Source: Epithemia pelagica
Taxonomy: Eukaryota > Bacillariophyta > Bacillariophyceae > Surirellales > Surirellaceae
Direction of reading: 5' to 3'
Assembly: GCA_946965045.2 (NCBI GenBank)
Contig: OX337232.1
Location: 2,232,001 to 2,296,000 of the forward strand
DNA length: 64,000 bases
The position numbers and the translations under genes were made by a program. Positions 54,004-64,000 of this stretch are shown one piece after another (the first letter of the stretch is position 1; each line of letters begins with the position of its first letter). A model generated the notes under the pieces. It was given only the letters and a program-made list of their open reading frames with translations, did not search any database and was not told where the DNA came from.

Positions 54004-56661
54004 TCATGTTATAGCAGCTCCAGAATGGTGATGGTGACTTCTTGTACTTGGTAGAGTGTTGACAATCTGTGTTGTGGCTGGTTCCCACACTTGCTGAGAC
54101 CAAACGTCTCTCATTTCACGACTTAGCCGGGGGTGGTTTTTGTCAAACTCAAATGGTGCTGCCGCAAAACAACAAAGAACAGTACTCACGGCGCTCCCCA
54201 CCACACCCAACAACAAAATGTTGCTCAACACGTAACCAAGGACGGAGCCAATCACGAAAGCAGTAATGATTGGTTGATGAAGCGATGTGAAATCATAACC
54301 GTCCGTTTCTTCAACGACAACGGCAAAAACACCAGTGCTTCCTCCAATGACAACAGACGCCATGAGCAGGACATTTTGTATCAATGTATCTTCCACAACT
54401 TCCATCCACCCCCTCGTCTCAAAAAGCTGCAGTGCTTTGTCTCCCGCCGTTATAAAGGAATAGCTGTACATTCCAATATATGTGAAGGCCCATCTGTTAC
54501 AGGACCGTAACCATCGATGACAAGGTTCCACCAAGGCGCAAACGCGACGACATACAGCAAAGTTGTCGGCGGGAGAATCGACCGTTGTGTGCGTATCCGC
54601 AACCACCCCTCCGGATACACTTCCGTCTTCGGTATCGCCAATATTAAGAAGCGACAAGAAACCGCTTGGTTTCCCATGGCTGGCCGTTCCATCATGTCCA
54701 ATGCAGTTCATTTTATCGGAGGACAGTGTGGGAGCATCGCCCTCCATGCAACAACAACAGAATCTCCCGAGTGAAAGGATCCATTGGGCAGGACTAATTA
54801 CGAGACTTCCCAGACAAATGGATCCCAGCGAGAGAGTCAACGACCTTGAAAGCGGTGCAATCACAGCAGATGTACAAAAGGGTTCAATTTCGGAAGGATT
54901 GAACCACCATGTGCCGATGGCACTAGCCACGGTTACTCGGACAATGTTCTTCATAACCATGGCTGTCCAGTGAAAGGAAACGAGAAGGAGAAGTAGCACT
55001 GGAATGTGCTTTCTGTTCACATGGGCATGGCAAACGTCTTTGCTGATACAGTCATTGTCGTTAAAAGCGTTGACAATGCCAATAAAAGCCATGGACCATA
55101 AAAGGCACCAACTAAAAGCCACAACCAAAGTCATAAGACCAAGAATCGTGATGTCGGCCGTGCATCGCATGGCCGTGAGAGCCGTGTAGAGATTCGTCGC
55201 CGCAAACGGAATTCGGTGCCAACTGTACATTGCATATCCAAGACTGGACAAAAGAGCAGCAAATCCCACGACCGAGATGACACCATAAGGATCCAGGGTC
55301 AAACCAATGACTCCCCAGGCAAGTGCCACCACAATCGAGAAAACAAGCATTATCAGAATGAGCGATCGGGCGAGAATAAGCATAAAGCCAAAGCTTATGT
55401 AGGAGAGCATGCAGGCGTAGAATCCTGCAAAGAAAGTAATGGCAAGAACATTCTTGTAGTCAATAGTAAATGATCCATCTGTAGCTCCTGTTTGAGTAGA
55501 ATTCAGTTCATTTGACGTCAGGAAAATGTCATCTTGACTGAAAAGAATATCTTTCAGGGATGCATTTCGAGGAATGTCCTGAGCTGATGTTGTCGAATTC
55601 AGTAGATGGAGAGATGCATTGACCTCTGGACTCACGTCCAAGAAGCGAGTTCCATCCGTGCCATTGAGCCATGTTGAATTCGTCGCTGCAAGGTTGTTTC
55701 CCCAAACAGGATGGTCCCTGAAGAGAATCACGCCAAACCCGAATCGGAGCGCACAAAATGCCACTAGAACCAGTTGTGTCAGGAACAACACCGCCCAAAA
55801 TGAATCTTGCCAAGATGTCAGTTCCTGTGGTTGGCCACGAATTTGGGAAACGAGCTTTTCTCGAGCCACTGCATGTTCTCGATGCTTCACATGCATCTTC
55901 TGTACGTGGCGGTGATGTCTGGTGGCGCCTCGATATCTCCTATCACGCTTGGACGGGTGCTTGGATGTAGGAGGGGAAAGAAGAGCCGAACTTTCGCTAT
56001 GGTTGCCTCCATTTGGATGCGCCGCATCCACCAGAACATTGTGTTTGTTGTTTCTGATAATCGCCGCTTGAGAACCTGATAAATTGGCGGCATGGTATGG
56101 AAGCATTGTTTCCACGTCTTCCTGAATGGGGCCGCCAAGCCAAAAAGGGCCATGATGGGTAATGTTGTTGTTGTTGAAATTTTGTGGTAATGAGCCATAA
56201 CTCCCAATAGAACCATCAAAGGAGTTCGATTGATAGGGATTGACTGGGGTATTTCCATAAGCCAACCGCCCGTGTGGCCGCGCAAGGTTATCCCCGGGCT
56301 GTGGATGAAAATAAGCATCCGAAAGCGAAGCGCTGTCATCCGAATAGCCAAGGGAACTGCTGTCTTCGTCTTCCTTCTCTGCTTCATCTCGTGAATCAAG
56401 GATCAAAGTGGTTCCACTCAGTTGATGGCTGGGCTGGAGGGCAAAACCAGAACCCTTTTTCCCGGATGCATCTTTGCTGTCCCCGGACGAAATGGAATCC
56501 TTCCAAGAACTCGCTGCGAGTTCATTCGATGAGACGGGTTTGGCAGCAGTCGTCTCCAGAAGAGAGGCTTCCTGGTCATTCATTGACGCTTTGTACTTGC
56601 TTCGCTTGTTAGATTCTGCCATGCTTGAACCTGCAGTAAGCCAGGGGGCATCCCGAATCAA
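54004..56661 (-). CDS. Choline-transporter-like protein (CTL/PNS1, SLC44 family)
   Basis: 885 residues (or 872 from Met at 56622). An about 290-residue cytosolic N-terminus is acidic/Ser-rich and then His/Arg-rich. Around ten membrane segments follow from LTQLVLVAFCALRFGFG. Family blocks include FHWTAMVMKNIVRVTVASAIGTWW and, near the end, NRWAFTYIGMYSYSF...LFETRGWMEVVEDTLIQNVL, matching the conserved C-terminal CTL domain. A large loop between the first two segments has several N-x-S/T sites, so it is probably extracellular and glycosylated. Substrate (choline or related) is by family only. Confidence 0.85.
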   Translation of the reverse strand: MIRDAPWLTAGSSMAESNKRSKYKASMNDQEASLLETTAAKPVSSNELAASSWKDSISSGDSKDASGKKGSGFALQPSHQLSGTTLILDSRDEAEKEDEDSSSLGYSDDSASLSDAYFHPQPGDNLARPHGRLAYGNTPVNPYQSNSFDGSIGSYGSLPQNFNNNNITHHGPFWLGGPIQEDVETMLPYHAANLSGSQAAIIRNNKHNVLVDAAHPNGGNHSESSALLSPPTSKHPSKRDRRYRGATRHHRHVQKMHVKHREHAVAREKLVSQIRGQPQELTSWQDSFWAVLFLTQLVLVAFCALRFGFGVILFRDHPVWGNNLAATNSTWLNGTDGTRFLDVSPEVNASLHLLNSTTSAQDIPRNASLKDILFSQDDIFLTSNELNSTQTGATDGSFTIDYKNVLAITFFAGFYACMLSYISFGFMLILARSLILIMLVFSIVVALAWGVIGLTLDPYGVISVVGFAALLSSLGYAMYSWHRIPFAATNLYTALTAMRCTADITILGLMTLVVAFSWCLLWSMAFIGIVNAFNDNDCISKDVCHAHVNRKHIPVLLLLLVSFHWTAMVMKNIVRVTVASAIGTWWFNPSEIEPFCTSAVIAPLSRSLTLSLGSICLGSLVISPAQWILSLGRFCCCCMEGDAPTLSSDKMNCIGHDGTASHGKPSGFLSLLNIGDTEDGSVSGGVVADTHTTVDSPADNFAVCRRVCALVEPCHRWLRSCNRWAFTYIGMYSYSFITAGDKALQLFETRGWMEVVEDTLIQNVLLMASVVIGGSTGVFAVVVEETDGYDFTSLHQPIITAFVIGSVLGYVLSNILLLGVVGSAVSTVLCCFAAAPFEFDKNHPRLSREMRDVWSQQVWEPATTQIVNTLPSTRSHHHHSGAAIT

Positions 56662-57577
56662 TCAACAAAGTCGAAGCGCTCACAGAGTAATCAAATCTGC
56701 TCCTTTTATGGTAAACCCTTACGGAGTTTGCGGCCAGACCGGAATCAAGAATGGAATATTGAGATGCCCGGATGAGTTTCCAAGGAATGCGTTCAATTCA
56801 ACAATCCAAAACAATCCCGAAAACGCAGCCAGCTCTTGTTCTCAACTCCTTGGTGCTGGTGCAGAATGGTGTGCAGGCTGGCAGTCCAAACCTTTCAGGC
56901 GTGTCGTTGGTGTCGATTGTTCTTGGTGATATAGAGAGTGAGTGCGTGCTGGTGTTAGCTGTCTCTCACACCTCACACAGCATGTATGTGTGAAATGTGA
57001 GAGCGAGGAAGAGTTCGGGGCGCTTTTGTTGCAAACGATTTTCATTCCACGCTTTCTCTCCCACGCTTCGGAATTTGGACCCATCATCCCGAGTCTTAGT
57101 ATCACCCAGAAAGTAGACCTCGGACCACGTACGCACTGTTGCTATTTACTAAGTATGATAGAAATCTACACAGAAAACGCTCCCGTAAAGGCGCGCGGGC
57201 CATACTGGCTGGATGCGCGTTCGTCCCCATATGTCCCTACCCGAGACAAAACCAGCCCCCACGATCGAGCCTGCTTGTGAGTGTCCGGGTTCCCCTTCCG
57301 ACGGTTACGCGTTTCGATCCGGTTTCCACGTTCGTTGGGTCTCCCGCCGTTTGGTGCGAATCGCGAATCCGGTCGCTGTATGGATCTTTTTGATGAGAGA
57401 AGATCTTTCTGGCTGAATTCAATTTTGACGATGACGATCAGGATCGCAGTCAACTTTAGGGAGCGCCTTGGCAGTCACCAGCGGTTTACGTAATTACATG
57501 GTAAAACTGGAAAGAGGCAACGATTGTTGTTGTGGACGTACTACACCTCCGCAGTGACGAAGGAGCAAGGATACAGA
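56662..57577. other. Divergent intergenic, CTL and methyltransferase
   Basis: About 900 bp. It holds an imperfect hairpin (56965-57001) and no supported gene. Confidence 0.5.
56965..57001. repeat. Imperfect 15-bp-arm hairpin
   Basis: CTCACACCTCACACA (56965-56979) and TGTGTGAAATGTGAG (56987-57001) pair with two mismatches over a 7-bp loop. Confidence 0.75.
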
Positions 57578-59241
57578 ATGGATTCTTACCTAACTTTTTT
57601 ACCGAGAGGTCTTCACTTTGTTGCTGAACGCCTGGTACTACAGGCACTGAAAGAGCATCAAGTTCATACCGAATGTGTTGGAGATGAGATCGATAATAGT
57701 AGTTCTTCGGACTACCTTGCTCCCAAAGCGTCCAAGAAATCCCAACTGGACTCAACCATTAGCAATGCCTGCTGTCGTTGTCAAGTTGGAACTTCTGAAG
57801 ACGAACGATTCAATCACATTAGCGTTGGGTACGACGAGCACAGCAAGAGGATAAGCACAGTACCGGGAAGTTTTTCGGGTGTTGTTTGGATGAAAATTAC
57901 AACTACAGCACCTCCCACCCTCGTCGGAACGAGGCTTCGATGCATTGGCCCGATTCTTGCGCTGACCGTATTCGAAGATGGTCTCGATATTGGCGAAGAT
58001 AAATCTCTTGGCCATATGACTGACACGCTTGTGACAATAACGGGTTCACGTTCCTATGCTCTGAAGAGCTCCCTTGATCTTTGGAGAAGACATGTCGCTG
58101 AGTGCTGGCCAGAGATTCTCGGGAGCACCGGCAATACGCAGCTGACCAATCGAATGGTTAAAGACGACGCAGTACTTTCCTATCGGCTAAGTTGCGTGAG
58201 ATCCGATAAGAAAAATCACCTGTTTAAACGCCAGCAGTTGGCGACCGTGGCTGCCGATCATATTATACCTCCCAATTCGCCGTTGACAGAGGGATGGAAG
58301 GTAGAACTAAAGGCCTATGACATTGAATTCGTGCTGATTGTCAAATCACATTGTCTTGCCATTGGGGTCAGTTTGCGCCCCTACCAATTCCTGGGAGCCA
58401 AGGACTTTTCTTCCGGTTCCTTGCTCCCACCCGATATTTCACCACCCTACCTTTCTGGACAAATATTGTCTGGGCTTGTTCGTCTACGACCCACAACCGC
58501 TCAAATGATGCTCCATTTGGCACACTTGGAGCCTGGAGATGTCCTGTTGGATCCTTGCGTCGGTATTGGTAAGATACGTTGATCCTCTGTCTCGCGTTGA
58601 ACCAAATTTGTTCATTTTCTGACTTTCTTTCTCGTCAATTGTAAGGCACCATACCCGTGGAAGTTTGCTTTCTTCCTTTTGGAGTAATTGCTCTCGGTGG
58701 AGATTTAGTTTTGACACCCAAAACATTGGGAGATATCGGGAGCGACTACGTGAAGCGCTCCCGGCAGCTTCGGAAGTCGGCTTTTATCGCTGACCTTTTC
58801 TCCAGTGATGCTTGTCAGTTACCGTTCAGGGACGGATTTGTCGACGCGGTAGTATCAGACTTGCCGTTTGGGCAAAGCTGCTTATCGGCCGCGAAGCTCG
58901 ACCAGGTACTGCCCCTAATTTTGCACGAAGTGGCGCGTGTTTTGAAACCTGGAACGGGACGAGCTGTTCTTCTTTGTGGATCCTATGTACCTGTATTGCA
59001 GACCCTGAAGAATGCCAATGAAAACTCGACTGACGTGTGGATACTTCCATGTACAGCGATATTTCCTGTGAACATTGGCGGGCTGGTTGCTTGGATTGTT
59101 CAAGTCAACCGCGGGACTGGCACCGCAGCATCATTTGACAACTGCATTGCAAGGGTGAGAAAACTGGTTGAAAAGAGGGAACGCGTCGCAAGAATGCAGG
59201 AAGGAGATAAAAACGCGACAAGAAGACGTTTACAGTCGTAA
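57578..59241 (+). CDS. THUMPD2/3-type RNA guanine-N2 methyltransferase
   Basis: Exons 57578..58568 and 58646..59241 with a 77-nt intron (donor GTAAGA, acceptor TTGTAAG). Splicing joins DPCVGI to GTIPVEV and restores the SAM-binding motif I seen as DPMCGTGTIPIE in the family; total 528 residues. The catalytic N/D-PP-like block is SDLPFGQSC, as in the DLPFG of THUMPD proteins. The start MDSYLTFLPRGLHFVAERL matches the family N-terminus better than the upstream Met at 57524. A THUMP domain between is too diverged to call. Such enzymes make N2-methylguanosine in tRNA or U6 snRNA; the target here is unknown. Gly in the motif-I Cys-Gly-x-Gly is Val-Gly-Ile-Gly, a mild change. Confidence 0.85.
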
Positions 59242-59340
59242 AAACGAGGCGCATTTAAAGAAGTTGAATTCTTTTCATCAAGTCACACTGTGTTTCCTTC
59301 CTGCTCTAATTGTTTATATCTACTCCCTGCGATACGTTCG

Positions 59341-62010
59341 TCATACAATACCGTGGACTCGAACGCGATACAAACATGAAATTGATTCCCCCCAATTACT
59401 GTCGATTGCAAGCTTGATTGTTCCCAACTGAGGAACCGCGTCTCCGTCAATTTCGCGAGGCACATGGAACTCTTGCAAAGAAGATTTCCTTCTGTCCACA
59501 ATATCGTATGTAAAAGTGCCCAAATGCCATGGAGTACCCGATGCATTCATGTCCTCGTATCCTATTACTTGGAATTGTTTGATCGCTGATGTTGGCTGAC
59601 CGCTAATCTCTTCTGGCGGGTGTTCAATTAATACACTGTCCACAAGTATCCGTTGGGCTAGCTGAACCGTCAAATCTGCGAACCGACCAACGCGTTCGTT
59701 TGCTTCGTCGCGCTCGAACGCCCAACATTGGCCCAAGGAGTTGCTGGGCCACGTTGGAGTAAGAGCAGCTTCTGCGCCATATCCATAAGATTTCAAAGAG
59801 AGCAACGCGCCCAATCGGTTCAAGACTGGCAGAGACTCCGCAAACGAAGGAGAGGTAAGATGGTGTAAGACTTTTGCACCAGAGTGCAGCGATGCGAAGT
59901 CAAAGCGATCGGTTCGATCTGCAAGTTCCTGTTGCATTCGAGACTTCACCCAGCTTCGCACATCATCCATTGTAGGACGGCTGGCAGGAAGGAATGAGAG
60001 TTGAGGTGCCTCTGCTGCCAAGCTCTCCACTGGGAAATCATCCGCAACGGTGTCCACCATCGAATTGAAGTAGTCAATGAATTCTGCATGCTGAATGAAA
60101 CCTTCAATTTCTTGTAATACCTCGTCCTCGAAATCTTTCATAAGAGCTGCTGCCGTTTCCTCGGTGAGTCCGGTAGTCTTCTTCTTCCTGTACGAGCGTG
60201 TACCTGGAGAGACTCTACAGTCCAATGAAGGTGTTGACGGTTTCCACAGATCAACAGCATCAATATCCAACAAATGATCCTCTGATTCACCCAGTAGCTT
60301 TCGGGCAGTATCAATATTGTCTGTCTGATCAAAGTCCATGCCACTCTCCACAATCTTTGCAAGTATCAGAGAAAGCTCCTCCATTTTGACCTTTTCATCG
60401 TGAATCATAGTGCTTGTAGAAGCAAGGTCTTGTGCCGATTGATGGTGCTTTGATGCAATTGTAGGAAGTAGTTCCAACAGTTGCTCCCGTTGTCTTTGAA
60501 ATTCGTCCAAAAGATCGTTCAATCGCACCGACAAATCCTCCACTTCCCGAGCCATTGAAGTCTGTGTCGCTTCTTTTTCTAACAACACGGCTTCCAAAGA
60601 TTGGACATCACTGAGAATCTCTTCATTTTCCTTTGCAATTCTTTCGTTGGACAGCATTAAGCTATCAAGCTTCTCAGAGCGAGACACATTGAATTCAATT
60701 CTTTGCTTGTTCTGCTGTTCAACTTGCGCGTTCCGTTTGGCGATTTCTTCATTCGATTCTCTCAAAAAGATCTTTTCCCTTAAGAGAGTTTGATTGACAG
60801 AATCAAGACGAGAGTTAGTTTTGATTCCCTCCGACTGTGATCCCAGACCTCCCGATGCAATGGTGTCAATCGCGGTTGGCGTTAGTGATGTTGCACGATG
60901 GTTTGAAAACACATTGTGATAAAGAGATGCTAACGATTTGGAGCTCCCAACGACATGCTGATGGAAATTTCTAAGGAAAAAGAAATTGAAAAAGAAAAAG
61001 ACAAACGACCAGAACAACACACTCGTGAAACACGCGCCGACTGGACTGGTCGGGTCAACATTTTCACTGTTTTCCACTCTTTCATCATCATCAAGCGGTT
61101 GTTGTATTGACACCTCCTGCTGCGGAGTCTCCGGTTCGCCAGAAGCTGCATGATGGCTTTCGTGGATGACATCACCTGAATGTTCCAAGTTGACATCGGC
61201 CATACTAGCGCGAGGCGCATCCTCCCTCTGCCCCTCACCCAAATCATTTGACAAAGGCTCATCTAAGTTTGACGAATCCTGCTGATCAACGCCAAAACTT
61301 TGCGGGAGTGGAATAACCTCTTGGTCGTGTACAATGTCTGTTCCAGGAAGTTTGCCTGGTGTATGTTGATACGGAAGTCGCAGTCGATCAACAGAAGGAG
61401 CTCGCACAGGTTGATCGGTGTGGGAAACCACTTCTAGCACAGCCTCCATAGGAGACTCTTGTGCAGAGGTCATGGCCTGATGAGTTCCGTTCGAAACAAT
61501 AGCATCACTAGAGGCAAATTTCTCATTAGTATCTTTCGCAGATTCAACCATTTCGACATCTTCCGCTTTTTGCACTTCGTTATCCCCAGTTACATGTCTT
61601 GGATCAACTGAACCTCCACTTGTACCATCTCCTTTCTCGCCACTTTCAGACGACTCCTGGGGAAATGACGGCAGAGGCTGCCCCGCTACGCCAGAAATGG
61701 TCGCCTCGCCCGGAGCAGGTTGCTCGTCGGAAGCCCTTCGAGCCTTTTTTGCTGGAGGTATCGAAGGCGACAACGTCAATCTTCGCTTCTTTGAACGTTG
61801 ATCGGACTCAGATGTCGAATCGGAAGGTCTCGCTTCCCGAGCAGCTTGAGCCGCTCTCCGTGCGCTTCGAGTTGTCCGCCGACCTCCTGACGGGGGAGAC
61901 GGTAACGGTGCTTCGTCAATCTCCTCCATTGTTGGATCATGCTCCTGTTCATCATTGCCTCCGCCCTCCATGTTTTCCTCTACACTGCGCCCGGCGTTAG
62001 GGGATGACAT
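59341..62010 (-). CDS. SUN-domain nuclear envelope protein
   Basis: 889 residues, one exon. The first about 320 are nucleoplasmic: Arg-rich (RRTTRSARRAAQAAREAR) and KKRR basic patches, then acidic. One membrane segment is at about 333-350 (SVLFWSFVFFFFNFFFL). A lumenal coiled coil follows (about 400-530), then a C-terminal SUN domain (about 740-889: LLSLKSYGYGAEAALTP, WAFERDEANERVGRFADLTVQLA, VDSVLIEHPP). SUN proteins bind KASH partners to make the LINC bridge between nuclear interior and cytoskeleton. The C-terminal end LYRVRVHGIV is the canonical last strand. Its stop is 99 bp from the convergent methyltransferase stop. Confidence 0.92.
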   Translation of the reverse strand: MSSPNAGRSVEENMEGGGNDEQEHDPTMEEIDEAPLPSPPSGGRRTTRSARRAAQAAREARPSDSTSESDQRSKKRRLTLSPSIPPAKKARRASDEQPAPGEATISGVAGQPLPSFPQESSESGEKGDGTSGGSVDPRHVTGDNEVQKAEDVEMVESAKDTNEKFASSDAIVSNGTHQAMTSAQESPMEAVLEVVSHTDQPVRAPSVDRLRLPYQHTPGKLPGTDIVHDQEVIPLPQSFGVDQQDSSNLDEPLSNDLGEGQREDAPRASMADVNLEHSGDVIHESHHAASGEPETPQQEVSIQQPLDDDERVENSENVDPTSPVGACFTSVLFWSFVFFFFNFFFLRNFHQHVVGSSKSLASLYHNVFSNHRATSLTPTAIDTIASGGLGSQSEGIKTNSRLDSVNQTLLREKIFLRESNEEIAKRNAQVEQQNKQRIEFNVSRSEKLDSLMLSNERIAKENEEILSDVQSLEAVLLEKEATQTSMAREVEDLSVRLNDLLDEFQRQREQLLELLPTIASKHHQSAQDLASTSTMIHDEKVKMEELSLILAKIVESGMDFDQTDNIDTARKLLGESEDHLLDIDAVDLWKPSTPSLDCRVSPGTRSYRKKKTTGLTEETAAALMKDFEDEVLQEIEGFIQHAEFIDYFNSMVDTVADDFPVESLAAEAPQLSFLPASRPTMDDVRSWVKSRMQQELADRTDRFDFASLHSGAKVLHHLTSPSFAESLPVLNRLGALLSLKSYGYGAEAALTPTWPSNSLGQCWAFERDEANERVGRFADLTVQLAQRILVDSVLIEHPPEEISGQPTSAIKQFQVIGYEDMNASGTPWHLGTFTYDIVDRRKSSLQEFHVPREIDGDAVPQLGTIKLAIDSNWGESISCLYRVRVHGIV

Positions 62011-62895
62011 GAATCTTCCAAATGAAATCTTGTCGTCTCTTCCTTTCCATTGGAGTCTAAGTTGACCTTGCCATTGGAAATTGGAATGCGAGTAAGTCGC
62101 TCTACGTAGAGACCGTAGAGAAATCTACCACTACATAATAGACAATAGTCTTTGGTGGGGTCGTCAAAATGATCCACCCTCACCCCCTGGTAAAATGGGG
62201 GGCCCAAGGCAGCGGCGAGGAAGAAGAAGGGGAGGAAAAAGGGGAGGATTTTGGCAGCTCAACTCGTGATACACCTCAGCGCTCCAGTAGGGCACAATTA
62301 AATTTTGTTGTTGTTGTAAATGTAGGAAGCGCATGTTTGCCGCGGTGTGACTGTGACGATTTATCGCCGCGCGCTCTCTTCGGGTCCGCTCATCCATATT
62401 TCCAAGAATCCAATAGACACGTGCTAGTTTCTAATCGCATCTTCGGCGACCCAATCTTGTTATGAAGATAGGACGAAACAAATCGTTCCGCGCATCGGCC
62501 GGCGTGATATCGCCAAAGTTCTATTATGGCATGTAGCGAAGAACGCCAGTCGTGCTGCGATATTTAGTCTCATTGGGTCCAAAGTCGCCAAGGCACACAG
62601 ACGTTGAAAGAGTGTTAACGTTGCCAACAGAAGTCGTGCCTCGCTTCCTGAGATTTGGAGTTTGTCCATGATATGAAGAGTGAAGAGAAGGGAAAGTGAT
62701 TATCATTGAAACGTTCCGGGATACTCGTCCAAAACTATTGTCCCCTCTCAATCGTCCTCTTCGTGATTGCGGTTGCGTGGAAAAAGGTTTGCCCATCCAT
62801 ACGAGGTTGCCTATCTGGTCACATTCTACTTTGGGAAGAAACCGTACTGCAATTGTAGGCCTGTCTCGGGGGAGTGCCGGAAGGAAAAACACAAC
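62011..62895. other. Divergent intergenic, SUN and secreted protein
   Basis: About 885 bp with G/A-rich stretches (about 62210-62255). No supported gene. Confidence 0.5.
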
Positions 62896-64000
62896 ATGAA
62901 GTCGACTGTGGCAGCAGCGTTGTTTATGGCTGCAACAGCCCATGCCAAGCTTGCTGATCGCTCGCGAATCGTAAAACAACGACAGATGGATGGCAAAATT
63001 TCACAATATCACGACAATGGAAGAGCCATTGAAGGACAGGCATATCGTTCAAGGCGCAGAGATATAGAAGCCGATGTTCAGCGACGCCTGGAAGCAGATG
63101 CTAGGGAGCTCGAAACAAAACAGAAATACCCTCCAACCACAACTCGTCAAACAACGATGAAATCCGCTCCATGGCAACTTCCCTTAAGAGAAGGCGTCAG
63201 ACCGTCTCGTGAAGAAAAGGATTCACTGGATGAGATTGAACGAAAATTGTCTTCCCAGTTGACCGGCTGCTGCTACACGTACTCCGGAAACTCTGCAGAG
63301 ACCATGTGTGCCCTTTATGGCAATGACTGCAGTGAAGAGAAAGAGAATTCTCATGATTCTGGTGATGGCAATTGTGAACAAGATGGTCTTTCATTCATTG
63401 GTGTTTCATTCTCCGTTAACACTGCTAGCGGAAACCCTTATTCCTACCAACTCAACGATCAATTCCCAATGGAAAACATTATCGATCGCGACTACGATTA
63501 CGTAATGAGTATGGACGAAGATGGGTGGCTTGTTGGAGGTGGTTATAAAGCATTTGACTATTCGGGAAAGATGCCGTAAGTCCTTCACCAACAGCGTATG
63601 ACATCATTGGATCGTATTCAGTTTCTTCACTTTCCTAACCATCATTTTTTGTACTGCAGATACATCGATTCGTCACATACTGAGCTATTACGTATCGGAA
63701 ACATGAATCCAGACAAAGGAGGGACCTCGATTGATCAAGTCTACTACGCCATGGATGAGATTACATTTCCCCCGTTTTCCATTTACCCCGAATATCTGAA
63801 AGGAGGAGGAGGCCATCATTCAGGAGATGGAGACAATGCTGGAGTCCCAAGTGGAGATGTAACTCTCATCGTTTCTGTTGTGGAGACATACGAAGAGGAT
63901 GATTCAGCGTCCAGTTACGAGACCTTTTTGGAAAATCTCTTTGATGCAATGGACAGCTCTGGAGGTGGACCCTGTATGGATGACCATGATACTGATCCTC
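62896..64000 (+). CDS. Secreted protein of unknown function, partial (runs off edge)
   Basis: Exon 1 is 62896..63575 and exon 2 starts at 63660, with an 84-nt intron (donor GTAAGT, acceptor ACTGCAG). Exon 2 stays open to the window end. I start at 62896 because MKSTVAAALFMAATAHA is a clear signal peptide. The mature N-terminus is basic and helical (RSRRRDIEADVQRRLEADAREL); a Cys-rich patch follows (GCCYTYSGNSAETMCALYGNDC), then an acidic Tyr/Asp/Gly-rich domain. Exon 2 has GGGGHHSGDGD and an acidic stretch. No known domain is recognised; an extracellular metal- or glycan-binding role is only a guess. Confidence 0.7.

Overview
The window reads as a nuclear chromosome segment of a diatom, probably a pennate one. 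I base this on short GT-AG introns (65-121 nt where I could resolve them), a plastid protease whose bipartite leader has an A|F junction of the diatom ASAFAP type, a long Pro-Ser repeat secreted protein of the kind diatoms make for their cell surface, and Copia, Harbinger and MULE elements that look like those I know from diatom genomes. No rRNA, tRNA or CRISPR array was recognised. The species is not determined.

Layout. (1) Positions 5-8731 hold compact housekeeping genes: a phospholipase D-like gene with a frameshift, a mitochondrial 3-ketoacyl-CoA thiolase (HADHB-like), a GET1/WRB-like ER insertase subunit, a lumenal C-terminal processing protease (CtpA), a PUS1-type tRNA pseudouridine synthase, and a conserved membrane protein resembling a mitochondrial carrier. 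(2) About 9.0-28.7 kb is a transposon island. It contains a MULE with a 45-bp terminal inverted repeat (TIR) whose transposase has one in-frame TGA and which also carries a 2OG-Fe(II)-oxygenase-like gene; a PIF/Harbinger element H1 (15028-18276); a small TTAA-flanked element with a perfect 48-bp palindrome (18403-19215); and a second Harbinger H2 (about 19729-28731). The DNA-binding accessory gene of H2 is split by a very young Copia-type LTR element (22983-28393). That element has two 756-bp LTRs differing at one base, a 5-bp target duplication, and a single 1105-codon ORF that has lost most of the pol catalytic core. (3) From 29.8 to 64 kb the gene-rich state returns: EBP-like sterol isomerase family protein, GPATCH1-like splicing factor, JMJD6-like JmjC hydroxylase, a 1243-residue secreted PSxxPS repeat protein with a Lys/Ala/Gly tail, a small coiled-coil protein, a giant BEACH-WD40 protein (about 3480 residues), TFIIH subunit TFB5, a CTL/PNS1 choline-transporter-like protein, a THUMPD-type RNA methyltransferase, a SUN-domain nuclear envelope protein, and a secreted protein running off the right edge.

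How parts fit together. Each Harbinger has a divergent gene pair (transposase plus DNA-binding accessory protein) with an array of repeats or hairpins in the gap between them, so these gaps may be binding or control regions. In the housekeeping parts neighbouring genes are packed tightly: convergent stops lie 18, 126 and 99 bp apart, and one divergent pair has 62 bp between candidate ATGs.
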